Shown here piece by piece: positions 8,309 through 16,415 of a stretch of DNA of 64,000 bases. Under the pieces are notes generated by a model that saw only the letters and a list, made by a program, of their open reading frames with translations, made no database searches and was not told the DNA's origin. The DNA comes from Streptomyces sp. MMBL 11-1 (GTDB taxonomy: Bacteria; Actinomycetota; Actinomycetes; Streptomycetales; Streptomycetaceae). Made by a program: the position numbers and the translations under genes. The stretch is taken from contig NZ_CP117709.1 of NCBI RefSeq assembly GCF_028622875.1, forward strand, positions 1,364,001 through 1,428,000. Reading direction: 5' to 3'. Position 1 is the stretch's first letter; each line of letters begins with the position of its first letter.

Positions 8309-9112
8309 GTGTACCGCTTCCTGTTGACCCGGCAGTGGGTGATTCTCACCCTGCTCGGCCTCGTGCTGATTCCGACGATGATCGAGTTGGGTTTCTGGCA
8401 GTTCCACCGGCACGAACACCGGGTCGAGCAGAACAGGCTGATCTCGCGGAACCTCGACGCGGATCCGGTCCCGGTCTCCGAACTGACCTCTCCCGGGCAC
8501 ACCGTCCCCCGCTCGGACTACTGGCGGGCGGTCACCGCGACGGGGACGTTCGACACCGAGCACGAGGTGGTCGTCCGCCGCCGGACCTCGGACGACGACC
8601 GCATCGGCGTACACGTCCTGACCCCGCTGGACCTCAAGGGCGGCGGCACCGTCCTGGTCAACCGCGGCTGGGTCCCGGCCGCGCCGAACCAGACCGCCTT
8701 CCCCGACGTGCCGCCCGCGCCCCGGGGCGAAGTGACCGTCGCCGGCCGCCTCAAGGCGGACGAGACGACCGGCAGCAGCGGCATCAAGGACCTGGCGGGG
8801 CTGCCGGACCGGCAGGTGATGCTGATCAACAGCGACCAGCAGTCCCAGCTGCTCTCCCGGACGGTCCTCGGCGGATACATCGAGCAGACCGCTCCCCGGC
8901 CGGCGGGTGATCTGCCCGAACAGATCGCCTCCCCCGACGACAGCTCGATCGGCCCGCACATGGCCTACGCCGTCCAGTGGTGGCTGTTCGTCGCCGCCGT
9001 CCCGGTCGGCTGGATCATTCTCGTACGCCGGGAGAAGCGAGACCGCGAGCAGGCCGCGGCCACGGACGCGACGGCCGACGCCCCGGAACAGCCCGAACCG
9101 GCGAGCGCCTGA
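8309..9112 (+). CDS. SURF1 family cytochrome oxidase biogenesis protein
   Basis: Membrane protein of 267 residues with one helix near each end (about 10-28 and 218-238) and a periplasmic-side domain between, the standard SURF1 topology. The N-terminal helix is followed by GFWQFHRHEHR, the usual WQ.xR signature, and the body contains VLVNRGWVP, a conserved SURF1 motif. SURF1 assists insertion of haem a into aa3-type cytochrome c oxidase. The C-terminal 30 residues are charged and variable. GTG 8309 is preferred because it lies 6 nt after TACGGT and begins exactly before the conserved helix. Confidence 0.9.
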   Translation: MYRFLLTRQWVILTLLGLVLIPTMIELGFWQFHRHEHRVEQNRLISRNLDADPVPVSELTSPGHTVPRSDYWRAVTATGTFDTEHEVVVRRRTSDDDRIGVHVLTPLDLKGGGTVLVNRGWVPAAPNQTAFPDVPPAPRGEVTVAGRLKADETTGSSGIKDLAGLPDRQVMLINSDQQSQLLSRTVLGGYIEQTAPRPAGDLPEQIASPDDSSIGPHMAYAVQWWLFVAAVPVGWIILVRREKRDREQAAATDATADAPEQPEPASA

Positions 9113-9178
9113 GGTATCCGGCACACCCGCGGGCCGGATGGCTGGTTGACAAGGGCCCGGTTCGGGAAAGCGCCAAGC

Positions 9179-10972
9179 GTGACCCCACGCATCGAGGACT
9201 ACGCCCTGATCGGCGATCTCCAGACCGCCGCGCTCGTCGGCAGGAACGGTTCCGTCGACTGGCTCTGCCTGCCCCGCTTCGATTCCGGCGCCTGCTTCGC
9301 CGCCCTGCTCGGCACCGAGGAGAACGGCCACTGGCGCATCGCGCCCAAGGGAGCGGGCGCCTCGGACACCTGCACCCGGCGCGGGTACGTGGACGACTCC
9401 CTGGTCCTGGAGACGTACTGGAAGACGTGGACCGGCACGGTGAAGGTCATCGACTTCATGCCGCAGCGCGACAACTCGCCGGACCTGATGCGGATCGTCG
9501 AGGGCGTCAGCGGCACCGTCGACATGAGTTCGGTGCTGCGGCTGCGCTTCGACTTCGGTTCGGTGGTGCCCTGGGTGCGGCGTTCGCACGGCCACCGGGT
9601 GGCGGTCGCCGGCCCCGACTCCGTATGGCTGCGCAGCGAACCGCCGGTCAAGACGTGGGGCCAGCAGTTCAGCACCTGCTCCTCGTTCACCGTCTCCGAG
9701 GGCGAGAGTGTGGCGTTCGTGCTGACGTGGCACCCCTCCCACGCGCAGCGCCCGAAGCTGATCGACCCGCGCAAAGCACTGAAGCACACCCTGCACGACT
9801 GGGCGAAGTGGACCGGCGCCTGCACCTACGAAGGCCCCTACCGCGACGCCGTGCTGCGCTCCCTGATCACGCTGAAGGCGCTGACGTACGCCCCGACGGG
9901 CGGCATCGTGGCGGCCCCGACCACCTCGCTGCCGGAGGAGATCGGGGGCGTACGGAACTGGGACTACCGCTACTGCTGGCTGCGGGACGCCACGCTGACC
10001 CTCGGGGCGCTGGTCTCGGCCGGCTATCTGAAGGAGGCGGAGGCCTGGCGGGACTGGCTGCTGCGGGCCGTCGCCGGGGACCCGGCCGACCTCCAGATCA
10101 TGTACGGGCTGGCGGGCGAGCGGCGGCTGCCCGAGACGGAGCTGCCCTGGCTCGCCGGGTACGAGCACTCCCGGCCGGTGCGTACCGGCAACGCGGCCGT
10201 CCGCCAGCGGCAGCTCGATGTGTACGGCGAGGTCATCGACGCGCTGCGGCTGGCCCGCGTCGCCGGGCTCGACGACAAGCCGCACGCCTGGAACCTCCAG
10301 CTCAGCCTGCTCGGCTTCCTGGAGTCGACCTGGCGCGAGCCGGACGAGGGGCTGTGGGAGATCCGCGGCCCCCGGCGGCACTTCGTGCACTCCAAGGTGA
10401 TGGCCTGGGTCGCCGCCGACCGGGCGGTGCGCTCGCTGGAGGAGCATCCCGAACTGCCCGGCGACGCCGACCGCTGGCGGGCGATGCGGGACGCCGTGCA
10501 CGCCGAGGTCTGCGAGAAGGGGTACGACCCCGAGCGGAACACCTTCACCCAGTCCTACGGGTCCCGGGAGCTGGACGCCTCGACGCTGCTCATCGTGCGG
10601 ACCGGCTTCCTGCCGCCGGACGACCCCCGGGTGATCGGCACGGTCGACGCGGTCCGCGACGAGCTGGGCAGCGACGGTCTGGTCCGCCGCTACGGCACCC
10701 GGGGCTCCTCCGTGGACGGGCTGCCCGGCGACGAGGGCGCGTTCCTCGCCTGCTCGTTCTGGCTGGTCGACGCGTTGCAGCGGATCGGCAGGCCGGACGA
10801 GGCACGGGAGCTGTTCGAGCATCTGCTGGAGCTGCGCAACGACGTGGGCCTGCTGGCCGAGGAGTACGACGTGGCGGCCGGGCGGCAGCTGGGCAACTTC
10901 CCGCAGGCCTTCAGCCATATCGGACTGGTGAACTCCGCTGTCGACCTCGCCGGTGAGGACCCGGCAGGATAG
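9179..10972 (+). CDS. Glycoside hydrolase family 15 protein (glucoamylase/trehalase-like)
   Basis: Cytoplasmic protein of 597 residues with no signal peptide. The N-terminal beta-sandwich domain (to about residue 215, starting IEDYALIGDLQTAALVG) is the trehalase-like GH15 N-domain; the (alpha/alpha)6 barrel follows, marked by VRNWDYRYCWLRDA. Family members hydrolyse terminal alpha-glucosides; actinobacterial ones of this architecture include trehalases and isomaltose-type glucosidases, so the substrate is uncertain. GTG 9179 is chosen; an upstream TTG at 9146 would add 11 residues. The next gene starts 5 nt after the stop region. Confidence 0.88.
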   Translation: MTPRIEDYALIGDLQTAALVGRNGSVDWLCLPRFDSGACFAALLGTEENGHWRIAPKGAGASDTCTRRGYVDDSLVLETYWKTWTGTVKVIDFMPQRDNSPDLMRIVEGVSGTVDMSSVLRLRFDFGSVVPWVRRSHGHRVAVAGPDSVWLRSEPPVKTWGQQFSTCSSFTVSEGESVAFVLTWHPSHAQRPKLIDPRKALKHTLHDWAKWTGACTYEGPYRDAVLRSLITLKALTYAPTGGIVAAPTTSLPEEIGGVRNWDYRYCWLRDATLTLGALVSAGYLKEAEAWRDWLLRAVAGDPADLQIMYGLAGERRLPETELPWLAGYEHSRPVRTGNAAVRQRQLDVYGEVIDALRLARVAGLDDKPHAWNLQLSLLGFLESTWREPDEGLWEIRGPRRHFVHSKVMAWVAADRAVRSLEEHPELPGDADRWRAMRDAVHAEVCEKGYDPERNTFTQSYGSRELDASTLLIVRTGFLPPDDPRVIGTVDAVRDELGSDGLVRRYGTRGSSVDGLPGDEGAFLACSFWLVDALQRIGRPDEARELFEHLLELRNDVGLLAEEYDVAAGRQLGNFPQAFSHIGLVNSAVDLAGEDPAG

Positions 10973-10976
10973 GGCC

Positions 10977-11732
10977 ATGGATCTTGGACTGAAGGACCGC
11001 GTCTACATCGTCACCGGAGCGACCCGGGGTCTCGGCAACGCCACGGCCCGCTCCCTGGCCGCCGACGGCGCGAAACTGATCATCACCGGCCGGGACGAGA
11101 AGTCCGTCGCGGAGGCCGCCGCCGAACTGGGCCCGGAAGCGGTCGGAATCGCCGCCGACAACGCCGACCCGAGCGCCGCGCAGCGCCTGGTGGACACCGC
11201 CCGGGAACGCTTCGGACGGCTCGACGGCATCCTCATCAGCGTTGGTGGGCCCGCCCCCGGCTTCCTCGCGGACAACACGGACGACCAGTGGCAGACGGCG
11301 TTCGAGACGGTGTTCCTGGGAGCCGTACGGCTCGCCCGGACGGCTGCGGCCACGCTCGGCGAGGGCGGGGTGATCGGCTTCGTGCTCTCCGGATCGGTCC
11401 ATGAGCCGATCGCGGGGCTGACCATCTCCAACGGGCTGCGCCCCGGGCTCGCCGGTTTCGCCAAGTCGCTGGCCGACGAGCTGGGCCCGCGCGGCATCCG
11501 GGTGGTGGGCGTGCTGCCCTCCCGGATCGACACCGACCGGGTCCGCGAACTGGACGCCCTGTCCGGTGACGCGGAGGCCGCCCGCACCGCGAACGAGGCG
11601 CGGATCCCGCTGCGGCGCTACGGGACGCCCGAGGAGTTCGGGAGGACCACGGCCTTCCTGCTCTCCCCCGCCGCCTCGTACCTGACGGGCCTCATGGTCC
11701 CGGTCGACGGCGGAGCACGGCGCGGCTTCTGA
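10977..11732 (+). CDS. SDR-fold protein lacking the catalytic YxxxK
   Basis: Short-chain dehydrogenase/reductase fold of 251 residues with an intact dinucleotide motif (VTGATRGLG) and the C-terminal SDR ending YLTGLMVPVDGG. The catalytic block is altered: aligning AGFAKSLADEL with the usual LTKSLALEL places SNGLR where YxxxK should be, so Tyr is Ser and Lys is Arg. The upstream catalytic Ser position (LSGS) is kept. It therefore binds NAD(P) but may not be a classical reductase. The ATG is preceded by CAGGAT and six bases, possibly a leaderless or internal promoter, and lies 4 nt after the GH15 stop, so co-transcription is also likely. Confidence 0.85.
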   Translation: MDLGLKDRVYIVTGATRGLGNATARSLAADGAKLIITGRDEKSVAEAAAELGPEAVGIAADNADPSAAQRLVDTARERFGRLDGILISVGGPAPGFLADNTDDQWQTAFETVFLGAVRLARTAAATLGEGGVIGFVLSGSVHEPIAGLTISNGLRPGLAGFAKSLADELGPRGIRVVGVLPSRIDTDRVRELDALSGDAEAARTANEARIPLRRYGTPEEFGRTTAFLLSPAASYLTGLMVPVDGGARRGF

Positions 11733-11767
11733 CCCGCCCTGCCGCTCGTCCGGTGGCGCCCGGGCCG

Positions 11768-12355
11768 TCAGGACACCCGCTCCGCGCGGTGCTTGACGGC
11801 CTTGAGGCGTACCTCGGCGGGAAGCCCGTCCAGACCGGCCGAGTCCCTGGCGTGCGCCAGCGCCCCGTCGGCGACCGCGTTCAGCGTCCCGAGGGGCGCG
11901 GCGTGCGGTTCCATCAGCAGGCGGACCCGGGCCCGGGGCGCGGTGCGGCGGCCGGTCAGCATCGCGTGGGCGCGGGCCACTCCGTCCAGTTCGCCCGCCT
12001 CCCCGGCGAGCACGCCCTCCAGGGCGCGGCCCCGCAGCTGTGCCCCTTCGCCGTCACCGCTGTCCACCAGGACCTCGGCGAGGCGGCCGCGGCGGAGCTG
12101 GGCGAGGAACCACCACAGGGCGAGGACCACGAGGACGGCGAGGACGGCGATCACGGTCGGCCACCACCAGCCCTCGTCCCGCCGGCTGTGCCGGTCGGCC
12201 GCGCTGAGCAGCACATCGTGCGTGCCGTCCCAGGGCCACCAGGACGGCACGGACGCGCCGAGGCCGGTGGCGAGCACGGCTCCGCCGACGACGGCCAGCA
12301 CCAGCCCGGCCAGGGCCAGCAGGACCCGGTTGACGGTGGAGCGCATACGGCTCAT
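11768..12355 (-). CDS. Alkaline-shock membrane anchor protein AmaP-like
   Basis: Membrane protein of 195 residues with two N-terminal helices (about 10-30 and 65-85) and a cytoplasmic C-terminal domain beginning RGRLAEVLVDSGD. In Firmicutes AmaP anchors Asp23 to the membrane; here it is the last gene of a five-gene Asp23 cluster and likely has the same role. The ATG overlaps the preceding stop by 4 nt. The product is probably a scaffold for envelope-stress response, not an enzyme. Confidence 0.75.
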   Translation of the reverse strand: MSRMRSTVNRVLLALAGLVLAVVGGAVLATGLGASVPSWWPWDGTHDVLLSAADRHSRRDEGWWWPTVIAVLAVLVVLALWWFLAQLRRGRLAEVLVDSGDGEGAQLRGRALEGVLAGEAGELDGVARAHAMLTGRRTAPRARVRLLMEPHAAPLGTLNAVADGALAHARDSAGLDGLPAEVRLKAVKHRAERVS

Positions 12356-13035
12356 CCCTTCTTCGCCGGTCGGTGCACCTGGACGGAGAGGGCCGGCGGC
12401 TTCGCCAGGCCCAGTTCCCGGACGGCCTTCTCCAGCACGGCGTCCAGGTCGGTCCGTACGTCGTCGAGTTCCCGGAAGTGCGAGAGCGCGCGCACCTTCG
12501 CCTTCCGCCGTCCCATCCCGACCCGCACGGACTGCACGCCGGGCACCTCCACGGCCCGGTCCCGCAGGACCAGCGCGGCGGCGGTGCGGTCCAGTCCGGC
12601 CCGTACGTCGGCACGGTCGCGGCGCATCGGCAGCAGGTCGCGCAGTCCGGGGGTGAGGGCCAGCAGGATCAGCCAGAGGCCGATCAGCGCCGCGACGCCC
12701 GCCCCGATGAGCACCGCGACGTCGTCCAGGGGCCGTTCGGCCAGTCCGTCGGCGAGGGAGCGACGCCACTGCATGGCCGGATGACCGGTCCGTACGGCGG
12801 CGATGTCGTAGAGCAGCAGCCCGGCCCCGCCCAGGACCACGAGGGCCAGCAGGGCGGCCGGGACCCGGCGCGCGGACCAGAAGCGTCCGGCCCGGCCGTC
12901 CCCCTGTTCCAGGGTGGGGACAGGTGCGCGGGCGTCGGCCGAAGCGCCCGGGACGGGCGGGCGCGCGCCGCCGTCGCTCTGGTCGACCGTGGGCATCCGC
13001 CGGGTGGATCCGGTCGGTTCACCGGGTTCGGTCAT
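12352..13035 (-). CDS. DUF6286 membrane protein with Asp23-like C-terminus
   Basis: Protein of 227 residues. The first 50 residues are Pro/Ala-rich and cytoplasmic, followed by two helices (about 58-78 and 102-124) and a soluble C-terminal domain. That domain (RAVEVPGVQSVRVGMGRRKA, then VRTDLDAVLEKAV) has the beta-alpha layout of Asp23/Gls24 modules. It overlaps its neighbours by 4 nt on both sides and is therefore strictly coupled to the Asp23 gene before it and AmaP after it. Probable membrane-bound partner of the Asp23 proteins. Confidence 0.75.
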   Translation of the reverse strand: MTEPGEPTGSTRRMPTVDQSDGGARPPVPGASADARAPVPTLEQGDGRAGRFWSARRVPAALLALVVLGGAGLLLYDIAAVRTGHPAMQWRRSLADGLAERPLDDVAVLIGAGVAALIGLWLILLALTPGLRDLLPMRRDRADVRAGLDRTAAALVLRDRAVEVPGVQSVRVGMGRRKAKVRALSHFRELDDVRTDLDAVLEKAVRELGLAKPPALSVQVHRPAKKG

Positions 13036-13385
13036 CGGATCCTCCCCTGCGCCGCGGCGCCCGCTCCCGCGGGGTGCAGCCGTTCGACCTGCACGGCCAC
13101 CTCGGGCACCTCCATCCCTGCCAGCGCCTTGACCCGCTGGGCGACCCGTCGGCGTACGGCGCCGCACTGGCGGCCGATGTCGCCGGGGTAGCCCAGCTCC
13201 AGGCTGACCCAGACCCGGGCGGCGTCGCGGTGCACGGTGACCGTGGCACGCGGCGACGCCCCGTCCGCCGGCGGTTCGTCGACCGCCTCCTTCGCCGCCT
13301 GGGCGGCGATCTTGGCGACGACGCGGTCGGCGATCCGGGTCTCGCCCCGTTCGGCGGCGGCGACCCGGCCGGTCACCGCCGTCAC
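13032..13385 (-). CDS. Asp23/Gls24 family envelope stress protein (second copy)
   Basis: Soluble protein of 117 residues. It contains the family pattern ADRVVAKIAAQAAKEAV near the N-terminus, then two strands (ATVTVHRDAARVWVSLELGY) and a helix (RVAQRVKALAGMEVPEVAVQV). GTG start overlaps the small membrane gene by 4 nt. Asp23 proteins coat the inner membrane and are linked to cell-envelope stress. Differs from the first copy in lacking the acidic C-terminal tail. Confidence 0.85.
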   Translation of the reverse strand: MTAVTGRVAAAERGETRIADRVVAKIAAQAAKEAVDEPPADGASPRATVTVHRDAARVWVSLELGYPGDIGRQCGAVRRRVAQRVKALAGMEVPEVAVQVERLHPAGAGAAAQGRIR

Positions 13386-13573
13386 CGTCGCCGGTCGCCG
13401 CGCTCGCGACTCCGGAAGAAGTCGCCGGGCTCCAGGTCACCGTCCAGGAAGCGGCCGGCGATGAAGCCGATCGCGCCCAGCGCGGCCACCAGTACGAAGG
13501 CTCCGAACCCGCCGAAATACCCGGCGAATCCGAGCGCCATGCCGGCCAACAGGCCCGCGACAGCCATGCTCAT
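13382..13573 (-). CDS. Small Gly-rich membrane protein of the Asp23 cluster
   Basis: Protein of 63 residues that is nearly all hydrophobic up to residue 42 (two short helices with Gly zipper-like spacing, GYFGGFGAF and ALGAIGFIAG) and then highly charged (RSRERGDRRR). It corresponds in position and shape to the DUF2273-type small membrane protein found beside Asp23 in other bacteria. It overlaps the next gene by 4 nt. Confidence 0.75.
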   Translation of the reverse strand: MSMAVAGLLAGMALGFAGYFGGFGAFVLVAALGAIGFIAGRFLDGDLEPGDFFRSRERGDRRR

Positions 13574-13616
13574 CGTGGTCTCTCCTCAACTGCGGTGCGA
13601 CGGAGATGCGGAACGG

Positions 13617-14093
13617 TCACTGAAGACGCTGCTCGTCGTTGTCGTCGTCCTCGTCGTCCTCGTCGGGCAGCTTGACGTCGCTGACCGCGATATTGACCTC
13701 GACGACCTCAAGGCCGGTCATGCGCTCGACCGCCGCGATGACGTTCTCGCGTACATCGCGGGCCAGGTCGGAGATCGACACGCCGTAGTCGACGACGATC
13801 TCCAGGTCAAGAGCCGTCTGCGATTCGCCGACCTCGGCCTTGACCCCGCGGGTGACGGATCTGCCGCCGCCGGGGACCCGGTCACGGACGGCGCCGAACG
13901 TCCGCGACAGGCCGCTGCCCATCGCGTGGACGCCGGCCACGTCGCGTGCCGCCATCCCCGCGATCTTCTCGACGACGCCGTCCGCGATGGTGGTGCGGCC
14001 CCGGGTGCCCGGTGCGCCGCCGCCGCGTTTGCTCAGCGGCGTCTTGTCACCGGACCCGCTGTCGGGGTTGTTGCGCTGGGAGGTGTCAGTCAT
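13617..14093 (-). CDS. Asp23/Gls24 family envelope stress protein (first gene of cluster)
   Basis: Soluble protein of 158 residues. The core has the clear family signature IADGVVEKIAGMAARDVAGV, VDYGVSISDLARDVRENVI and TGLEVVEVNIAVSDVKL. An N-terminal disordered stretch and an acidic C-terminal tail (DEDDEDDDNDE) flank it. It is the first gene of a five-gene operon transcribed leftwards. Start ATG 14093 has AAGGGAAGAG upstream; a farther in-frame start at 14156 would add 21 basic residues without homology and would overlap the divergent promoter. Confidence 0.9.
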   Translation of the reverse strand: MTDTSQRNNPDSGSGDKTPLSKRGGGAPGTRGRTTIADGVVEKIAGMAARDVAGVHAMGSGLSRTFGAVRDRVPGGGRSVTRGVKAEVGESQTALDLEIVVDYGVSISDLARDVRENVIAAVERMTGLEVVEVNIAVSDVKLPDEDDEDDDNDEQRLQ

Positions 14094-14186
14094 CGCTGCT
14101 CTTCCCTTCGGGGCAGGTTTGTACTTCCTTGCCCACGTTAAGTGCGCTTTCCCCATCTCGCGCCGTGGATGCGGCAGTCTGGGGTG

Positions 14187-14936
14187 ATGACGACGGCTTG
14201 GGGCCCGCGGAGGGCCGACGGATGGACCGCTGCGGTACGGGAACGCCTGGGCCTGGGCAGGCTGCTGCCGCTGGGCGGTCCGGCGGACGGCGCGTGGATC
14301 GCGGAGACGGCCGCCGCGTCGGTGCTGCGCGGGGCGTCCGCCCTCCCGGGGACGGTGCTCGGGATGCTGCGGATCGGTCCGACGGAGGAAGCGGTGGAGA
14401 GAGCGGTCACCGGGGGCGGTTCCGACGCCTCACGGGACCCTGCGGGCCCGGTGCCGCCGCCGGCTCCGCCGAGTGCGCTGCCGCCGGGGCCGTTGCGGAT
14501 CGAGGCGGAGTTCTCGGCCGCCCCGGACCGGCCGCTGCCGGAGGCCGCCGCGGCACTGCGCGCGGTGCTCCTCACGGCCGCCGCGGCCCGGCTGGGTCTG
14601 GAGATCGCCGAGGTGGACCTGAGAGTGACGGCGTTGCTGGAGGACGATGCGCCCGATCAGGTGAGGGCGGCGCCGCCGTCACCTGATCGGGCGCGGGTCG
14701 CGCAGGCGGAGGGCCCGGTGGCGACGGCCGCCGCCGGGGCCCCGGGAGTCGCCTCGCTGACCCGGGCCCTGGGCAGCCCGGTGCACACCACCCAGGAGTG
14801 CGTACGGGTCGAGGTGGCGGCGGCCGGGAACCTCCGGGCGCTGGATGTCGCCCGGTCGGTGCGCACGGCGGTGGCGGCGGCCACGGGGGACCGGCTGCCG
14901 GTGTCCGTGCTGATCACGGACGTGGTCAGTCCGTGA
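14187..14936 (+). CDS. Asp23-cluster-associated protein, often labelled nucleopolyhedrovirus P10 family
   Basis: Protein of 249 residues with no enzyme motif. It reads as two degenerate Asp23-like modules joined by Pro-rich linkers: module 1 has AWIAETAAASVLRGASALPG and RLGLEIAEVDLRV; module 2 has ECVRVEVAAAGNLRALDVA and LPVSVLITDVV. The viral P10 label used in annotations has no functional meaning here. It diverges from the Asp23 operon, with about 90 bp between starts, and its 3' end overlaps the convergent acyl-CoA gene by 11 bp. The module reading is my inference. Confidence 0.7.
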   Translation: MTTAWGPRRADGWTAAVRERLGLGRLLPLGGPADGAWIAETAAASVLRGASALPGTVLGMLRIGPTEEAVERAVTGGGSDASRDPAGPVPPPAPPSALPPGPLRIEAEFSAAPDRPLPEAAAALRAVLLTAAAARLGLEIAEVDLRVTALLEDDAPDQVRAAPPSPDRARVAQAEGPVATAAAGAPGVASLTRALGSPVHTTQECVRVEVAAAGNLRALDVARSVRTAVAAATGDRLPVSVLITDVVSP

Positions 14937-15717
14937 GGCCCGCCAGGTCGCGGAGCCGGCGGCCCTGGGCGGCCCGCTCGGCGATGCGCTGCTCCTCGTA
15001 GTCGCGCGAGAGCGCGCCACCGAGCAGCGCCTTGGTCTCGACGACGGCGTCGCGTGGCGCCGCCACCAGGGCCCCGGCCAGGTCGCGGGTGGCCGCGTCG
15101 AGCTGGTCGGCGGGGACCACGAGGTTGGCGAGGCCGGTGCGCTCGGCCTCCTCGGCGTGCACGAAGCGGCCGGTGGCGCAGATTTCGAGCGCGCGGGCAT
15201 ACCCCACGAGGTGCACCAGCGGGTGGGTGCCCGTGAGGTCGGGAACGAGGCCGAGACTGGTCTCGCGCATGGCGAACTGCACGTCCTCGGCGACGATCCG
15301 CAGATCGCAGGCGAGGGCGAGCTGGAAGCCGGCGCCGATGGCGTGGCCCTGGACCGCCGCGATCGACACGAGGTCGTTGCGGCGCCACCAGGTGAACGCC
15401 TCCTGGTACTCGGCGATGATCGCGTCGAGCTCGGCCTCCGGGCCGCGCGCCATGTCGAGGAACGACGGCTCGCCGTCGAAGCCTTCGGGAGTGAAGGCCT
15501 GCCGGTCGAGGCCCGCGGAGAAGGACATGCCCTCGCCACGGAGCACCACGACCCGGACCGTGCCGGGCAGCGCCCTTCCGGCCTCCGTCAACGCCCGCCA
15601 CAGAGCGGGAGACTGAGCGTTGCGCTTGGCCGGACGGGTGAGCGTCACCGTGGCGACGGCGTCGTCGACGGTGAGCCGTACGCCGTCCTTGTCGAGCACA
15701 GTGTCGAGCGAGGTCAT
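14926..15717 (-). CDS. Enoyl-CoA hydratase/isomerase family protein
   Basis: Crotonase-fold protein of 263 residues. Oxyanion-hole segments are present (SFSAGLDRQAF and GHAIGAGFQLALACDLRI) and the second catalytic Glu lies in MRETSLGLVPDL. At the first catalytic position the usual Glu of GGGCEL is Gln (GAGFQL), so the protein may be an isomerase or a different acyl-CoA enzyme and not a classical hydratase. Monocistronic; overlaps the convergent neighbour by 11 bp. Probable role in fatty acid or branched acyl-CoA catabolism. Confidence 0.85.
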   Translation of the reverse strand: MTSLDTVLDKDGVRLTVDDAVATVTLTRPAKRNAQSPALWRALTEAGRALPGTVRVVVLRGEGMSFSAGLDRQAFTPEGFDGEPSFLDMARGPEAELDAIIAEYQEAFTWWRRNDLVSIAAVQGHAIGAGFQLALACDLRIVAEDVQFAMRETSLGLVPDLTGTHPLVHLVGYARALEICATGRFVHAEEAERTGLANLVVPADQLDAATRDLAGALVAAPRDAVVETKALLGGALSRDYEEQRIAERAAQGRRLRDLAGLTD

Positions 15718-15873
15718 GGGGCGCCTCCGGATGGGGTGCGGTCAGCACTCGGAATTAAGTGACTGAACAGTAACCACCCGGACGACCTTGCGGTCAGCCG
15801 GGTGGTCACCCCGTGTTCCGTTGGGCCGGAATGACACCGAATGACACCGAAGACACCGGGAACGCAGAGGCCT

Positions 15874-16095
15874 TCAGGCCGAAGTGGCCTTCTTGCCCCG
15901 TGTCGCGCCGCCGCGTCCTCGCAGCGTCACTCCGGATTCACTGAGCATCCGGTGGACGAACCCGTAGGAGCGGCCGGTTTCCTCGGCCAGCGCCCGGATG
16001 CTCGCACCGGAGTCGTACTTCTTCTTCAGGTCTGCCGCGAGCTTGTCACGCGCGGCGCCGGTTACCCGGCTGCCCTTCTTCAGAGTCTCGGCCAC
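15874..16095 (-). CDS. Small helix-turn-helix protein
   Basis: Basic protein of 73 residues with a resolvase/Lsr2-C-terminal type HTH: AADLKKKYDSGASIRALAEETGRSYGFVHRMLSESG. The tail RGRGGATRGKK is strongly basic. Such proteins are conserved in Streptomyces and presumably bind DNA; the target is unknown. GTG at 16095 is chosen because AGGAGG lies 6 nt upstream, which overrules a possible longer frame reaching 16266. Its promoter would be in the 320-bp space before the ABC-F gene. Confidence 0.85.
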   Translation of the reverse strand: MAETLKKGSRVTGAARDKLAADLKKKYDSGASIRALAEETGRSYGFVHRMLSESGVTLRGRGGATRGKKATSA

Positions 16096-16415
16096 CCGTG
16101 CCTCCTCATGGGAAGTGCGCTCTGGACTCTCATGATCACCCCTCCCGCGCTTCCTGGCCACCCATTCGGCAAGGTCGGTGCGAGCGGTTTCCCGGACGAG
16201 AAGCCCCTCGGCACGAGCGGAATCCTCGATTCCGAAGGGCGCACGAGGGCGTTCGGCCCGGACCATGACGAGAACAGCCAGGTCAGGGCCGTACGGGGAA
16301 GAGTGGCCGAAACAGGGGCGCAGAGCGGGTGAGCGCCGGGCGCACCACCGGAGTACGAGACGCTCTCACACAGATGGTGGATCACGCGTAGGCCGAATGA
16401 TCTATCCCCGGTGGA
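16096..16415. other. Intergenic region between the ABC-F gene and the HTH gene
   Basis: About 320 bases. It must hold the HTH promoter and the 3' end of the ABC-F transcript. I see no convincing coding frame, RNA gene or strong hairpin; a short imperfect repeat around 16401-16420 is too weak to call a terminator. Confidence 0.5.

Noticed and set aside
7817..10978. A 1,053-codon open frame on the minus strand
   Set aside because: It is antisense to SURF1 and the GH15 gene, whose domains and starts are clear. Its product is a low-complexity Gly/Arg/Pro/His mix with no domain; GC-rich DNA gives such long shadows.
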